Of a DNA stretch of 64,000 nt, positions 8,086 through 16,745 are shown piece after piece. The notes beneath the pieces were generated by a model, which was not told the origin of the DNA, ran no database searches, and saw only the letters and a program-made list of their open reading frames with translations. The position numbers were made by a program, and so were the translations under genes. How positions within the stretch are numbered: position 1 is the first letter of the stretch; each line of letters starts with the position of its first letter. The stretch is from Pseudopedobacter sp037968815 (GTDB taxonomy: Bacteria > Bacteroidota > Bacteroidia > Sphingobacteriales > Sphingobacteriaceae), in assembly GCA_037968815.1 (NCBI GenBank), contig JBBKWF010000019.1:1-64000 (forward strand), given 5' to 3'.

Positions 8086-9168
8086 TTATACTTTTTCTTT
8101 TTGAACCAATGCTGGAATTGTTTTTATAATGATTTTTAAATCTAACCACATTGAGTAGTTTTTAGCGTAAAAGTTATCTAGTTTTTTACGTTCATGATCA
8201 GACATATCTTTTTTACCACGCTTACTAATTTGCCAAAGTCCGGTTAAACCAGATGGACCTAGAAAACGCATTGACCATTCGTTTGTAGTAAGTTGTTCAG
8301 CTTCATACAATGGGAGTGGGCGGTTGCCTACTATAGACATATCTCCTTTAACAACGTTTACCAGTTGCGGGAGCTCATCAATACTACTTTTTCTTAAAAA
8401 TGCTCCAAGTTTGGTGATACGTGGATCGTTTTCTATTTTAAAAAATGACGATTCACTATATTGATTTTTATGCGCTAAACTAGCCATTTCTGAATCGGCA
8501 CCAACCCGCATTGATCTAAATTTATAAAAATCAAAAATTCTGTAGCCAGTGCCTACTCTTTTACTAGTGTAAAATATTGGACCCGGAGAATCGAGCTTGA
8601 TTAATAAGGCTACTATCAGAAGAATAGGTAAAAGAACCACCAATGCAATACTTGCGAGTGTTATATCCATAATCCTTTTTGTTAAAGGCATATTATACTC
8701 TGTCACCGGAACTTGCGATAACTGGTTCACCTGTGATCTTAATAGTTTGTAAAAACTTAAAAATTTCAGCCTTTCTATTAAATCTTCAAAAGGGATAGGG
8801 TTAGCATAGCAATCATTTATATTAAGTTCCATAGCCTTTTTTACAATAGCTGGATTAGGCTCTGTTAATAAAAAGATTGTAATTAAATTTTTTGTAAGGA
8901 AGTTGTTTTTGAGTGCTAATACATAAGTCTGTATTTCTTCAAACTTTGAAGGGTCTACTTCAATTAGAATAATTGTATTTATATCATGAAAGGACAGCGT
9001 CTGAGTGCGTTCCTTTAACTCAATTAAAGTACTAGTTTGAAATACTGTGAACTCTGTTTCTGAAAACAGTTTTTCAACAGATTCTTTAAAGCTTGTGCCG
9101 TAGTAAAGAACATTAATTGAAGCGTTTGAATTGAAGTGGTCTTCAACGTTAACATTCGTAAATTGCAT
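8086..9168 (-). CDS. Sugar transferase (polyprenyl-phosphate type) with N-terminal receiver-like domain
   Basis: A 360-residue protein in two parts. Residues 17-137 resemble a response-regulator receiver by strand-helix spacing, ending in INDCYANPIPFEDLIERL, but the usual phosphoacceptor Asp is replaced by Glu70 in IILIEVD and the usual Lys of KPF by Asn123, so it is likely non-phosphorylated. Residues 160-360 are a bacterial sugar transferase: a membrane hairpin at 167-192, SPGPIFYTSKRVG, the catalytic DELPQ with Asp264-Glu265, and VGNRPLP. Such enzymes start exopolysaccharide or O-antigen repeat units by moving sugar-1-phosphate to undecaprenyl phosphate. It follows a CheY-like gene by 3 bp. 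No other polysaccharide genes are in the window. Confidence 0.87.
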   Translation of the reverse strand: MQFTNVNVEDHFNSNASINVLYYGTSFKESVEKLFSETEFTVFQTSTLIELKERTQTLSFHDINTIILIEVDPSKFEEIQTYVLALKNNFLTKNLITIFLLTEPNPAIVKKAMELNINDCYANPIPFEDLIERLKFLSFYKLLRSQVNQLSQVPVTEYNMPLTKRIMDITLASIALVVLLPILLIVALLIKLDSPGPIFYTSKRVGTGYRIFDFYKFRSMRVGADSEMASLAHKNQYSESSFFKIENDPRITKLGAFLRKSSIDELPQLVNVVKGDMSIVGNRPLPLYEAEQLTTNEWSMRFLGPSGLTGLWQISKRGKKDMSDHERKKLDNFYAKNYSMWLDLKIIIKTIPALVQKEKV

Positions 9169-9171
9169 TCG

Positions 9172-9567
9172 CTAATTTAGTATAATTTTTATTTTATCTT
9201 TTAAAATTGACGGATTAAATGGTTTAGACATTAAATCGTTTATAGGATAAGGGATTTTAGTCTTGATGTTTTCTAAAGAATCTGAACCAGAAAGTACAAT
9301 CACAGGTACATCTCTAAAGTACCCACTAACCTTTAATGAACGCACAAAATCGGCACCATCAAAGTAAGGCATTTCCATATCAGATATAATTAAATCAGGA
9401 ATATTACCGCTATCTAACCAAGTTAAAGCATCAAAACCATTATTTTTTATTACAAGGTCATAGTCTTTTTTCAAGATAAATTCTAATAGCTTTAAAATAG
9501 CAACCTCATCATCTACCAAAAGAATCCTTTTCTTAACCACGTCTTTATTTTTTTCTAATGATATCAT
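9172..9567 (-). CDS. Single-domain response regulator (CheY-like)
   Basis: A 131-residue stand-alone receiver. It has the acidic pair Asp19-Asp20 in LLVDDE, the phosphoacceptor Asp63 in IISDMEMP, Ser93 in the VLSGSD switch region, and Lys115 in MSKPF. There is no output domain. The gene ends 3 bp before the sugar transferase gene, so the two are almost surely translated from one message. I infer that its phosphorylated form acts on the transferase, perhaps through that protein's degenerate receiver domain. The partner kinase is not adjacent. Start is ATG. Confidence 0.9.
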   Translation of the reverse strand: MISLEKNKDVVKKRILLVDDEVAILKLLEFILKKDYDLVIKNNGFDALTWLDSGNIPDLIISDMEMPYFDGADFVRSLKVSGYFRDVPVIVLSGSDSLENIKTKIPYPINDLMSKPFNPSILKDKIKIILN

Positions 9568-10064
9568 AACTCTGTATCTTTAATATACTAACTGTTAAAC
9601 AGAAAGGATGCCGAATTACATTTTAAGTTTGTTTTAAAGTTAAACATACTGGTATAATTAACATTATGATAACAATACTTGCAAAATATACTATACTTTA
9701 TTACAACTACAAAATTTTAATAGCCCTTTATATTAACCTGAAGCTATAATTACTACAACAACAAGGGGTTGTACGTAAATATAGTGTTAAAGGTTATTAC
9801 GAATTATTTTGTGTTTTGGACTTTTAAATTTTTTTTAATAAAAATATAATATCATTAATGCGTTTTCTTAATCAGTAAAATCGGGGAATTTATTCCTTAA
9901 ACATGGGATGTATTTCCCAATTTACACTTTGTTTTATCAGTCTGCTTGGGTCCTGATAAACGCGATTTTTTCAAAAATAATGAATTTAACCGATATAGGT
10001 TGAGACAGCTTAATAAGTCAACTTATGTTTTGCTTTTTAAGCTGTGTAGACTTATTTTAACAAA
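9568..10064. other. About 500-bp gene-free interval upstream of the regulator-transferase operon
   Basis: No gene is supported. The interval is very AT-rich and should contain the promoter and leader of the CheY-like gene, read leftward. Its right part holds a nested set of inverted repeats (10005-10056, listed separately). A plus-strand frame of 62 codons from 9946 runs into the end of yidC and looks like chance. Confidence 0.5.
10005..10056 (-). repeat. Interleaved inverted repeats, possible pseudoknot or switch
   Basis: Two perfect pairs are interleaved. ACAGCTTAA at 10005-10013 matches TTAAGCTGT at 10037-10045, and AATAAGTC at 10012-10019 matches GACTTATT at 10049-10056. The order of arms is A-B-A'-B', so both hairpins cannot form in a simple nested way. 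On the minus strand it lies after the yidC terminator and about 440 bp before the CheY-like gene. Whether it is transcribed is not known. Confidence 0.5.
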
Positions 10065-10092
10065 AAAGTTCCGAACAAGAGTCCGGAACTTT
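10065..10092 (-). terminator. Rho-independent terminator of yidC
   Basis: AAAGTTCCG at 10065-10073 pairs with CGGAACTTT at 10084-10092 across a 10-base loop. Read on the minus strand the stem is followed by a T-run (TTTTTTG), and it begins 19 bp after the yidC stop codon. It fits an intrinsic terminator for the pyrG-yidC transcript. Confidence 0.88.
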
Positions 10093-10111
10093 ATAATATT
10101 GTTAAATCTTA

Positions 10112-11902
10112 TTATTTCTTTTTTTGTTGATTAAGCTGCTGCTGTCTCATCATTTCTTCCATTTTTTTCTGGAAACCACCTTTTTTCTTTGACTCAGGTT
10201 TCTTTTTGTGCTCCTGTATCTGTGCGTGGATTTTATCGTCATCAACAAATCTTCTGATAAAGTACTGTTGAGAGAATGTTAAAATGTTTGCACAAAAGTA
10301 GTAGTAGTTTAAACCTGCTGGGTAGCTGTTTAACACACCAAAGAAAATAATTGGTGTAATGTAACCAATATACTTCATCTGCCCCTGAACACCCGATATC
10401 TGATTGTTAAAGTAGGTGTAAATTAATGTGGAAATAGTCATTAATAAACACATTAAACTAATGTGGTTCCAACCTAAAAGTGGGATTGTAGGGAACGTTA
10501 TCAACTCATCATAAGTTGATAGATCATGCATCCATAAGAAACTCTCGTGACGTAACTCAAACAAGTTCGGGAAAAAGTAAAAGAACGCTAATATAAAAGG
10601 CATCTGGAAAACCATTGGTAAACATCCGCCTAATGGGTTAACACCGGCTTGTTTATACAGCTTCATGTACTCTTGTTGTACTAAAGCTTGGTTACCTTCT
10701 CCAACTTTTGCTTTAATTTCATCCATTTCTGGTTTTAAAACCCTCATTTTTGCCATTGATAGGTATGACTTGTAAGTGAAAGGCAATAAAACGGTTTTTA
10801 GAATAATAGTAAGCAACAAGATAATTAAGCCGTAACCAAGGCTCATGCTCTCGAAGAAGTTGAAAATTGGCAACACCAAAAACTGGTTAATCCATTTTAA
10901 AGGACCCCAGCCCATTTTAACTTGCTTTTCTAGGTCATAGCCTTGTGCTTTTAACTGGCTAAATTTGTTTGAACCAAAGTAAAATTCCAATTCATAGCTG
11001 TTGTTTTCACTGTTTTTGTATGGAAGTGAAAGTTGTGCTGCATAAGCTTTTACTGCAGAGCTATCTGCCAAAGTTGTAATTTTAACGTGAGCATTGGTAA
11101 AACCGCCTTTTGCTATTAATGCCGCCGAGAAAAAATGCTCTTTAAATGAAACCCAATTAGTTCTGCTTTCATTTAAAACCAAATCATCGTCACTACTTTC
11201 ACTTAAATAATCAACTTCACCATCAGCATGCTGAAAGTAAGTGGTTGAACCTAAGCGTTCGTTATATAGATCTTTTTCTTGTTGTAAAAGTTTTGTGTTC
11301 CAGTTTAAATCTAAGCTACTTGCTGATTTTTTATTATCAAAACCTTTAGCATCAACTTTAAATTCTACTTTATTAGCATCGGGCGCTAAAGAATAAGTGT
11401 AGTTTAAAGACGCACCGTCAGCATTTGTCATTTGCATCACAATGTTTCCAGCACTTTGGCTAAGTACTTTAAACGGCTGGTCAGATGTATTTAACTGTTT
11501 GTTATCTGCTGTATAATCAAAACCGAAGTTAGTGTCCTCACTTTTAAAAAGTATTACAGGTTCTCCTTTATATGTAGTTTCTCCTTTTACCTGTACGCTA
11601 ACAATTTTACCACCTTTATTTGATAAGGTTACTTTTAAGGTTTTGTTTTCTAAAACACTTAACTCTTCTACAAATGCAGCGGAAGCACCATTAAGTGCTG
11701 TGTCAGTATTCGCTAATGCAATGCTATCAGTTAAAACGGCAGTTTTTTTAGCAATAGTTTGAGGGTGATTTTTTGCTGCTGCAATTGAATCTTGTGTAAT
11801 TTGTTCTCTTTTTATTTCTTCTTCAGATGGTTTTAAAAGAAATGTAGAGCCAACTAAAATTACTAAAATCAGGAATAAACCTGTAAACGTATTTCTATCC
11901 AT
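10112..11902 (-). CDS. yidC: Membrane protein insertase YidC
   Basis: A 596-residue YidC/Oxa1 protein, which inserts proteins into the inner membrane alone or with SecYEG. It has an N-terminal anchor at about 6-24, a large periplasmic domain up to about 340, and the five-span core with SMSLGYGLIILLLTIILKT, then QEYMKLYKQAGVNPLGGC and a final hydrophobic pair ending in QQYFIRRFV. The hydrophilic-groove arginine would lie near the first core span. The tail from about 550 is rich in Lys and Gln, as is common in Bacteroidota YidC and likely binds ribosomes. It lies 22 bp downstream of pyrG on the same strand and ends at a clear terminator. Confidence 0.97.
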   Translation of the reverse strand: MDRNTFTGLFLILVILVGSTFLLKPSEEEIKREQITQDSIAAAKNHPQTIAKKTAVLTDSIALANTDTALNGASAAFVEELSVLENKTLKVTLSNKGGKIVSVQVKGETTYKGEPVILFKSEDTNFGFDYTADNKQLNTSDQPFKVLSQSAGNIVMQMTNADGASLNYTYSLAPDANKVEFKVDAKGFDNKKSASSLDLNWNTKLLQQEKDLYNERLGSTTYFQHADGEVDYLSESSDDDLVLNESRTNWVSFKEHFFSAALIAKGGFTNAHVKITTLADSSAVKAYAAQLSLPYKNSENNSYELEFYFGSNKFSQLKAQGYDLEKQVKMGWGPLKWINQFLVLPIFNFFESMSLGYGLIILLLTIILKTVLLPFTYKSYLSMAKMRVLKPEMDEIKAKVGEGNQALVQQEYMKLYKQAGVNPLGGCLPMVFQMPFILAFFYFFPNLFELRHESFLWMHDLSTYDELITFPTIPLLGWNHISLMCLLMTISTLIYTYFNNQISGVQGQMKYIGYITPIIFFGVLNSYPAGLNYYYFCANILTFSQQYFIRRFVDDDKIHAQIQEHKKKPESKKKGGFQKKMEEMMRQQQLNQQKKK

Positions 11903-11924
11903 TATTTATTTTTAATGCTTTGTT

Positions 11925-13538
11925 TTAAACTTTCTTTTTTGAATGTTCAATTGAAGCGGCGACAAATTTAACAAAAAGTGGGTGAGGATTTGCAACAGTT
12001 GACTTTAATTCGGGGTGAAACTGTGCTGCTACGAAATAAGGATGGCTTTTAAGCTCTACTATTTCCACCAAGTTATTGTCTGGGTTTATGCCCGAAGCAA
12101 TCATTCCTGCATCTTCGTAAGCTTTCAAAAACTTATTATTGAATTCGTAACGGTGTCTGTGGCGTTCAGTAATTTTTGATTTTCCGTAAATAGCGTGTGC
12201 TTTTGTTCCTTTTTTAAGCTCGCAAGTATACGACCCTAAACGCATTGTACCACCTTTCAATGTTACTTTTTTCTGCTCTTCCATAATTGAAATCACATCG
12301 TCTACGGTATCTTCATCCATTTCGGTACTATGTGCGCTCTTTAAACCTAAAACATTTCTGCCAAATTCAATTACTGCACATTGCATCCCTAAACAGATAC
12401 CAAAAAATGGAATGTTATTTTCTCTGATGTATTGGATTGCAGTGATTTTTCCTTCAATACCACGAGCTCCAAAGCCAGGAGCCACTAAAACGCCATCTAA
12501 ATTACCAAGCTTTGCTTTTACATTATCAGGAGTAATACTTTCAGAGTGTATACATTCAACTCTAACCTTACATTCGTTTTGCGCACCAGCGTGTATAAAT
12601 GATTCTGTTATTGATTTATAAGCATCTGGTAACTCAACATATTTACCCACCAAACCAATTTTTATTTCTGAAGTTGGGTTTTTTAAATGACCTAAAAACT
12701 CTTTCCAGCTTTCTAGATCAGGTTCGTTTTTAGTAGGAAGTTTAAGTTTGGAAAGTACAGTACGATCTAATTGCTCTTTTAACATTAAAAGTGGCACATC
12801 ATAAATCGTTTTTGCATCTATTGACTCTATAACCGCATTAATATTTACGTTACAGAATAAAGCGATTTTTTTACGGATATCCTGAGAAATATGATGCTCT
12901 GTCCGACAAACCAAAATATCTGGTTGAATACCGTACTCTAACAACATTTTAACAGAGTGTTGTGTAGGTTTAGTTTTTAATTCTCCGGCTGCAGCTAAAA
13001 ACGGGATAAGCGTTAAATGGATAACAATAGCATTGTTTGAACCTGCTTCCCATTTAAACTGACGAACAGCCTCTATATATGGAAGAGATTCAATATCACC
13101 AACGGTTCCACCAAGCTCAGTAATTACAATATCATAATCACCGCTTTCGCCTAATAAACGCATATTTCGCTTAATTTCATCGGTAATATGTGGTACTACC
13201 TGTACGGTTTTACCTAAATAAGCACCTTCTCTTTCGCGGTTGATAACGTTTTGGTAAATTCTACCAGTAGTAATGTTGTTTGCCTGAGTAGTTGCAACGT
13301 TTAAAAAACGCTCGTAATGACCTAAGTCTAAATCCGTTTCAGCACCGTCTTCGGTTACATAACACTCGCCATGTTCGTACGGGTTTAACGTACCTGGGTC
13401 AATGTTGATATACGGATCAAATTTTTGGATAGTTACGCGGTAACCTCTGGCCTGTAAAAGTTTAGCTAATGATGCGGAAATAATACCTTTTCCTAAAGAC
13501 GATGTAACGCCCCCCGTAACAAAAATATACTTAGTCAT
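11925..13538 (-). CDS. pyrG: CTP synthase
   Basis: A 537-residue CTP synthase, which makes CTP from UTP, ATP and glutamine in the cytoplasm. The synthase domain begins TKYIFVTGGVTSSLGKGI with the ATP-binding loop, and DPYINIDPGTLNPYEHGE follows near 41-58. The glutamine amidotransferase half starts near 295 and has the nucleophile in GICLGMQCAVIEF, with the partner His-Glu pair in QFHPE near the C-terminus. Length is as usual for the family. It is the first gene of a pyrG-yidC unit, and a TAnnTTTG box lies about 75 bp before the start. No sign of the reiterative-transcription control known in Firmicutes pyrG. Confidence 0.98.
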   Translation of the reverse strand: MTKYIFVTGGVTSSLGKGIISASLAKLLQARGYRVTIQKFDPYINIDPGTLNPYEHGECYVTEDGAETDLDLGHYERFLNVATTQANNITTGRIYQNVINREREGAYLGKTVQVVPHITDEIKRNMRLLGESGDYDIVITELGGTVGDIESLPYIEAVRQFKWEAGSNNAIVIHLTLIPFLAAAGELKTKPTQHSVKMLLEYGIQPDILVCRTEHHISQDIRKKIALFCNVNINAVIESIDAKTIYDVPLLMLKEQLDRTVLSKLKLPTKNEPDLESWKEFLGHLKNPTSEIKIGLVGKYVELPDAYKSITESFIHAGAQNECKVRVECIHSESITPDNVKAKLGNLDGVLVAPGFGARGIEGKITAIQYIRENNIPFFGICLGMQCAVIEFGRNVLGLKSAHSTEMDEDTVDDVISIMEEQKKVTLKGGTMRLGSYTCELKKGTKAHAIYGKSKITERHRHRYEFNNKFLKAYEDAGMIASGINPDNNLVEIVELKSHPYFVAAQFHPELKSTVANPHPLFVKFVAASIEHSKKKV

Positions 13539-13612
13539 GTTGGATTTTGTTGTTTTTAACCATCTAAAAAAGATAAAAGAATGATACTTTTTAAATGTGT
13601 TTATACGGGATG

Positions 13613-13620
13613 CAAAATTA
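13613..13620 (-). promoter_or_regulatory. -7 promoter box of pyrG-yidC
   Basis: The minus strand reads TAATTTTG, a perfect match to the Bacteroidota -7 consensus TAnnTTTG. Transcription would start near 13606 and give a leader of about 70 bases before the pyrG ATG. A clear -33 TTTG is not present. Confidence 0.55.
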
Positions 13621-13819
13621 GGTTTTTTTTTCGATTTTGAGCTATATGATAGAAATGAATTTTGAACCGTCTCAATTATTTGTCATTTATACAGGCTATA
13701 TAATTGTTAAAACTTTGATTAGCTGTAATTAAGAGGTTTTATTGATTAGCATGATAATTTTCTGTGAAAATTATGCTCGTTTAATTTGCCAATAAGTTCT
13801 AAACATGGGCTTTTAATTT

Positions 13820-13827
13820 TAATTTTG
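13820..13827 (+). promoter_or_regulatory. -7 promoter box of the 144-residue acidic protein gene
   Basis: TAATTTTG matches TAnnTTTG exactly and ends only 5 bp before the ATG at 13833. The predicted transcription start would fall on or next to the start codon, so the message could be leaderless. No -33 TTTG sits at the usual distance. Confidence 0.45.
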
Positions 13828-13832
13828 TATGA

Positions 13833-14267
13833 ATGGATTCAGTTTATAAAAGTTTGTTGCTACGCTATCAAAATTACTTGATAGAATTTTATCAGTTGAT
13901 AGAAGATAAAGAGATTTTTAAACCGGCAGAACTTAGCAAAGCCAGTGCAATAAGAGATTTTTTTGAAACCCTGCCTGATTTTGATGATTCTTTTGAGCTT
14001 GAGCTGGGTATTAAAGTTTTGTTGGGCGAGCTAGAAAATAATTGGCTTATTCAAATTGGTGATGATGGTTTTTCGGTACGCTCTTACACTGTTGATGGAT
14101 TAGATGAAACTGATGAATGGTTTTTTCACTTCCATAATGACACTAAGGAATATGAAGGCAATCTGTTTGCTGATGGCGATTGGGATTTGTTTTTAGAAGA
14201 AGTTGCAGATATTGATGGTTTTGACGGTAAAAAATTAAGTGCTGTTTTGAAATATGATGTAGGGTAG
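13833..14267 (+). CDS. Hypothetical acidic protein, 144 residues
   Basis: The family is not recognised. The protein is soluble and strongly acidic, with clusters such as LPDFDDSFELELG and DETDEWFFHFHND and FADGDWDLFLEEV. There is no signal peptide or membrane span. The first third looks helical (YKSLLLRYQNYLIEFYQLIED) and the rest mixed. It stands alone between pyrG (divergent) and ribE (convergent). A -7 box sits almost on the start codon. Coding is supported by its length and by codon use like that of its neighbours. Function unknown. Confidence 0.7.
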   Translation: MDSVYKSLLLRYQNYLIEFYQLIEDKEIFKPAELSKASAIRDFFETLPDFDDSFELELGIKVLLGELENNWLIQIGDDGFSVRSYTVDGLDETDEWFFHFHNDTKEYEGNLFADGDWDLFLEEVADIDGFDGKKLSAVLKYDVG

Positions 14268-14335
14268 TTTTTTTGAGAGATTAGGTGTGTACTATATAAG
14301 GAGTGTCAATGTCTACTTGGGGAATCCTGTTGCCT

Positions 14336-14359
14336 CTCAAAGCGAGTTCTTACTTTGAG
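14336..14359. repeat. Inverted repeat between the acidic protein gene and ribE
   Basis: CTCAAAG at 14336-14342 pairs with CTTTGAG at 14353-14359 over a 10-base loop. It lies between convergent genes but is not followed by a T-run on either side, so a role as terminator is only possible. Confidence 0.35.
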
Positions 14360-14445
14360 GGATTTACGCCTAGCTATTGCATTGATTATATAAAGTTAAA
14401 TTTATACCGCCAATCAAATTAGATTATCTGAAATAACAAAATTGC

Positions 14446-15030
14446 TTACCGGCCCATCATCTTAGCAACATACTTCCCAATAATATCAAATTCAATATTT
14501 ACAAAATCTCCGGGTTTAATATTTTGTAAATTAGTATGCTCATAAGTATAAGGTATAATAGCAACTGAAAAGGTGTTTTCGCCAGAATTTACAACCGTTA
14601 AACTGATGCCGTTTACACAAACAGAACCTTTTTCTACGGTTACATTCCCTTTATTAGCATCATACTCAAAGGTGAAAATCCAGCTTCCATTAGCTTCTTG
14701 CAGATTGATGCATTTTGCGGTTTGGTCAACATGGCCTTGCACAATATGTCCGTCTAAACGACCATTCATTTGCATACAACGTTCTAAGTTTGTTAAATCT
14801 CCAACCTTTAAATCTCCAATATTAGTTTTCTGTAAAGTTTCATCAATTGCAGTTACGGTATGTTCGCCGTCTTTTAAGTCAACTACCGTTAAACAAACAC
14901 CGTTATGCGCCACAGATTGGTCTATTTTTAAATCTTTTGAAATATCCGACTTTACGGTGATATGCAAATTATTTTGCTCTTTTTTTAAGTGGGTAATTGT
15001 GCCCAGTGTTTCAATAATTCCTGTAAACAA
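14446..15030 (-). CDS. ribE: Riboflavin synthase, alpha subunit
   Basis: A 194-residue riboflavin synthase, which turns two molecules of 6,7-dimethyl-8-ribityllumazine into riboflavin. It starts MFTGIIETLG, the conserved N-terminus, read here from a TTG codon at 15030. Two lumazine-binding repeats are visible: the first with SVAHNGVCLTVVD (about 38-51), the second with GSVCVNGISLTVVN (about 136-149). The central GRLDGHIVQGHVDQ is the family signature. No other rib genes are adjacent and no FMN riboswitch was recognised in the 330 bp upstream. Length is slightly under the usual 200-215. Confidence 0.96.
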   Translation of the reverse strand: MFTGIIETLGTITHLKKEQNNLHITVKSDISKDLKIDQSVAHNGVCLTVVDLKDGEHTVTAIDETLQKTNIGDLKVGDLTNLERCMQMNGRLDGHIVQGHVDQTAKCINLQEANGSWIFTFEYDANKGNVTVEKGSVCVNGISLTVVNSGENTFSVAIIPYTYEHTNLQNIKPGDFVNIEFDIIGKYVAKMMGR

Positions 15031-15363
15031 TTCGGGTAGTTTTAAGTGATAATTAATTTAGCTTTTAAACTTTAGAGGCAAAAATGCTTTTCAATGTTTA
15101 AATATCAAAGCTCTTTATAATCGAGATTTAAAAAACAATTCAAACTTAATAAAAACTACGGTGTTTTTTTACCAATTGCTTTCTGTTAATTGCTTAAAAT
15201 TTCTAATTTCTGTTTATTTTAACTCTTAATTTCTAATCAATTTTTATAAACTTAAGTTAGTTTAATGCATGTTGTTTTTAAAAACTTTTGCAAAAATCTA
15301 TACTTAAAATTTAAATCAATATATTGCATTGGTTAACGCTACACACTTAATTTAACTAATTTC
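15031..15363. promoter_or_regulatory. Divergent intergenic region between ribE and a histidine kinase gene
   Basis: This 333-bp, very AT-rich interval must hold two divergent promoters. I see no perfect TAnnTTTG box. Minus-strand TTTTTGCC near 15080 with TAAATTAA about 18 bases on is a weak candidate for ribE. The conserved FMN-element core was not recognised. Confidence 0.4.
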
Positions 15364-16608
15364 ATGTCGATTAGTACCATAAATGGGGTTCAACGTTTAG
15401 ATGATATCTATAAGCTGACTTCTATTCTTTTAGATAACAAGGAGGATTCTTTAGAGCAATTATTGAAATCTGTATGTAAGATTTTTGATGCCGAACTGGG
15501 AATGATTTGTTTGCTGAAGGATGAGGAGTACTCTATACGTAATATCTACTCAGAACTTCCTTATGAGTTTGATTTAAAGTCTATTACATGTAAAGAAGAT
15601 ACTTGTTGTTTCCAAACAGTAAAAGAAGGTAAAATTTTAGAGTTGCCAGATATTACTAATTCTGAGTATAAAGATTTACCTTTTTTCGATGTTTTAAAAG
15701 TGAAAAGTTATATCGGAATTCCACTAAAATTTGACAATAAAGACATTGGTGCAATAAGTTTTTCTTCACGAGAAATAAGGCTTAACGGTTATTGCAAAGA
15801 AGAGGTCGATTTATTAAATTATTTAAATCAATGGGTAAGTCAGCATCTAAATAGGGTGTACTATAAAGAAAGTTTAAGAGAAAACAATACCGAATTAGAG
15901 GAAAAAAACAAGGCTTTAGAGGTTTTAATTAAGGAAAATAGCCAACTGACACAAATATTGGTACATGATTTAAAGTCGCCTTTAAGCAATATTAAAATGT
16001 TGTCGTACTTGTTTCAGGATTTTGCCCGTGATCCTGATAGTGAAGAGCTGATTAGTATTTTTAATAAAAGTTTAGATTATGTTTTTCATTTGATTGACCA
16101 GATGGAGACACTAAATAATATGGAAACTTTTTCCACTGAAAATTATTTAGAAGAATTTGACTTAGATGAATTTGTACAAGCCAATTTAAAGGATTTTAAT
16201 ACTGCTGCAGAAGCAAAGTCAATAAAACTAAATTACAATTTTAAGGGCGGTAAATCGGTTATTAAAACTGATATGAACTTTTTAAAACGGATAATTTACA
16301 ATCTGATTTCTAATGCATTAAAGTTTTCGCCATTTGAAAAACAAATATTTGTAAACTTAGACCATAATGATACTCACTTCTTGATTTCTTTTAAAGATGA
16401 AGGACCTGGAATTGCAGATGACGAACTACATAAACTGTTTCAAAAATTTGTAAAATTGAACAACAAACCTACAAACTCCGAAAGCTCATCGGGCTTAGGC
16501 TTATTTATAGTTAAAGAGCTATCTAAAAAGATTAAAGGTGATATAAGTGTAGAAAGTGTGTTTGGCCAAGGAAGTACCTTTACAGTGAAGTTACCTTTCT
16601 ATATTTAG
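15364..16608 (+). CDS. GAF-domain sensor histidine kinase
   Basis: A 414-residue soluble kinase. A GAF domain covers about 12-168, followed by a coiled linker (ELEEKNKALEVLIKEN) at 177-193. The HisKA domain has the phosphorylated His201 in VHDLKSPLSN. The ATPase domain has the N box NLISNALKFSP, the G1 box DEGPGIADDE, an F box KLFQKFVKL and the G2 box GLGLFIVKEL. There is no membrane span, so it senses a cytoplasmic signal. The GAF domain contains several Cys (CKEDTCCFQT at about 76-85), which could bind metal or respond to redox; that is speculation. No response regulator is adjacent. Confidence 0.9.
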   Translation: MSISTINGVQRLDDIYKLTSILLDNKEDSLEQLLKSVCKIFDAELGMICLLKDEEYSIRNIYSELPYEFDLKSITCKEDTCCFQTVKEGKILELPDITNSEYKDLPFFDVLKVKSYIGIPLKFDNKDIGAISFSSREIRLNGYCKEEVDLLNYLNQWVSQHLNRVYYKESLRENNTELEEKNKALEVLIKENSQLTQILVHDLKSPLSNIKMLSYLFQDFARDPDSEELISIFNKSLDYVFHLIDQMETLNNMETFSTENYLEEFDLDEFVQANLKDFNTAAEAKSIKLNYNFKGGKSVIKTDMNFLKRIIYNLISNALKFSPFEKQIFVNLDHNDTHFLISFKDEGPGIADDELHKLFQKFVKLNNKPTNSESSSGLGLFIVKELSKKIKGDISVESVFGQGSTFTVKLPFYI

Positions 16609-16715
16609 GTAGTTCGACTGTAGTTTGTTAGGTGCTTAGTGGTTAAGGTCTTTTATTTTACACTTTCCAACAAATACAAAATTATCCACAATTAAAAACG
16701 GCTAACATTAATTTC

Positions 16716-16723
16716 TAACTTTG
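16716..16723 (+). promoter_or_regulatory. -7 promoter box of mutS
   Basis: TAACTTTG matches the Bacteroidota TAnnTTTG consensus and lies 22 bp before the TTG start of mutS, giving a leader of roughly 15 bases. Confidence 0.55.
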
Positions 16724-16745
16724 CATTTCGCAAAATCAAATTCCC

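Noticed and set aside
9946..10134. 62-codon plus-strand frame
   Set aside because: It runs through the yidC terminator and into the end of yidC on the other strand; no family signal.
14573..15049. 158-codon frame opposite ribE
   Set aside because: Antisense shadow of riboflavin synthase, which has clear motifs.
15031..15363. Possible FMN riboswitch upstream of ribE
   Set aside because: I could not find the conserved RFN-element core sequences; the region is almost pure AT.
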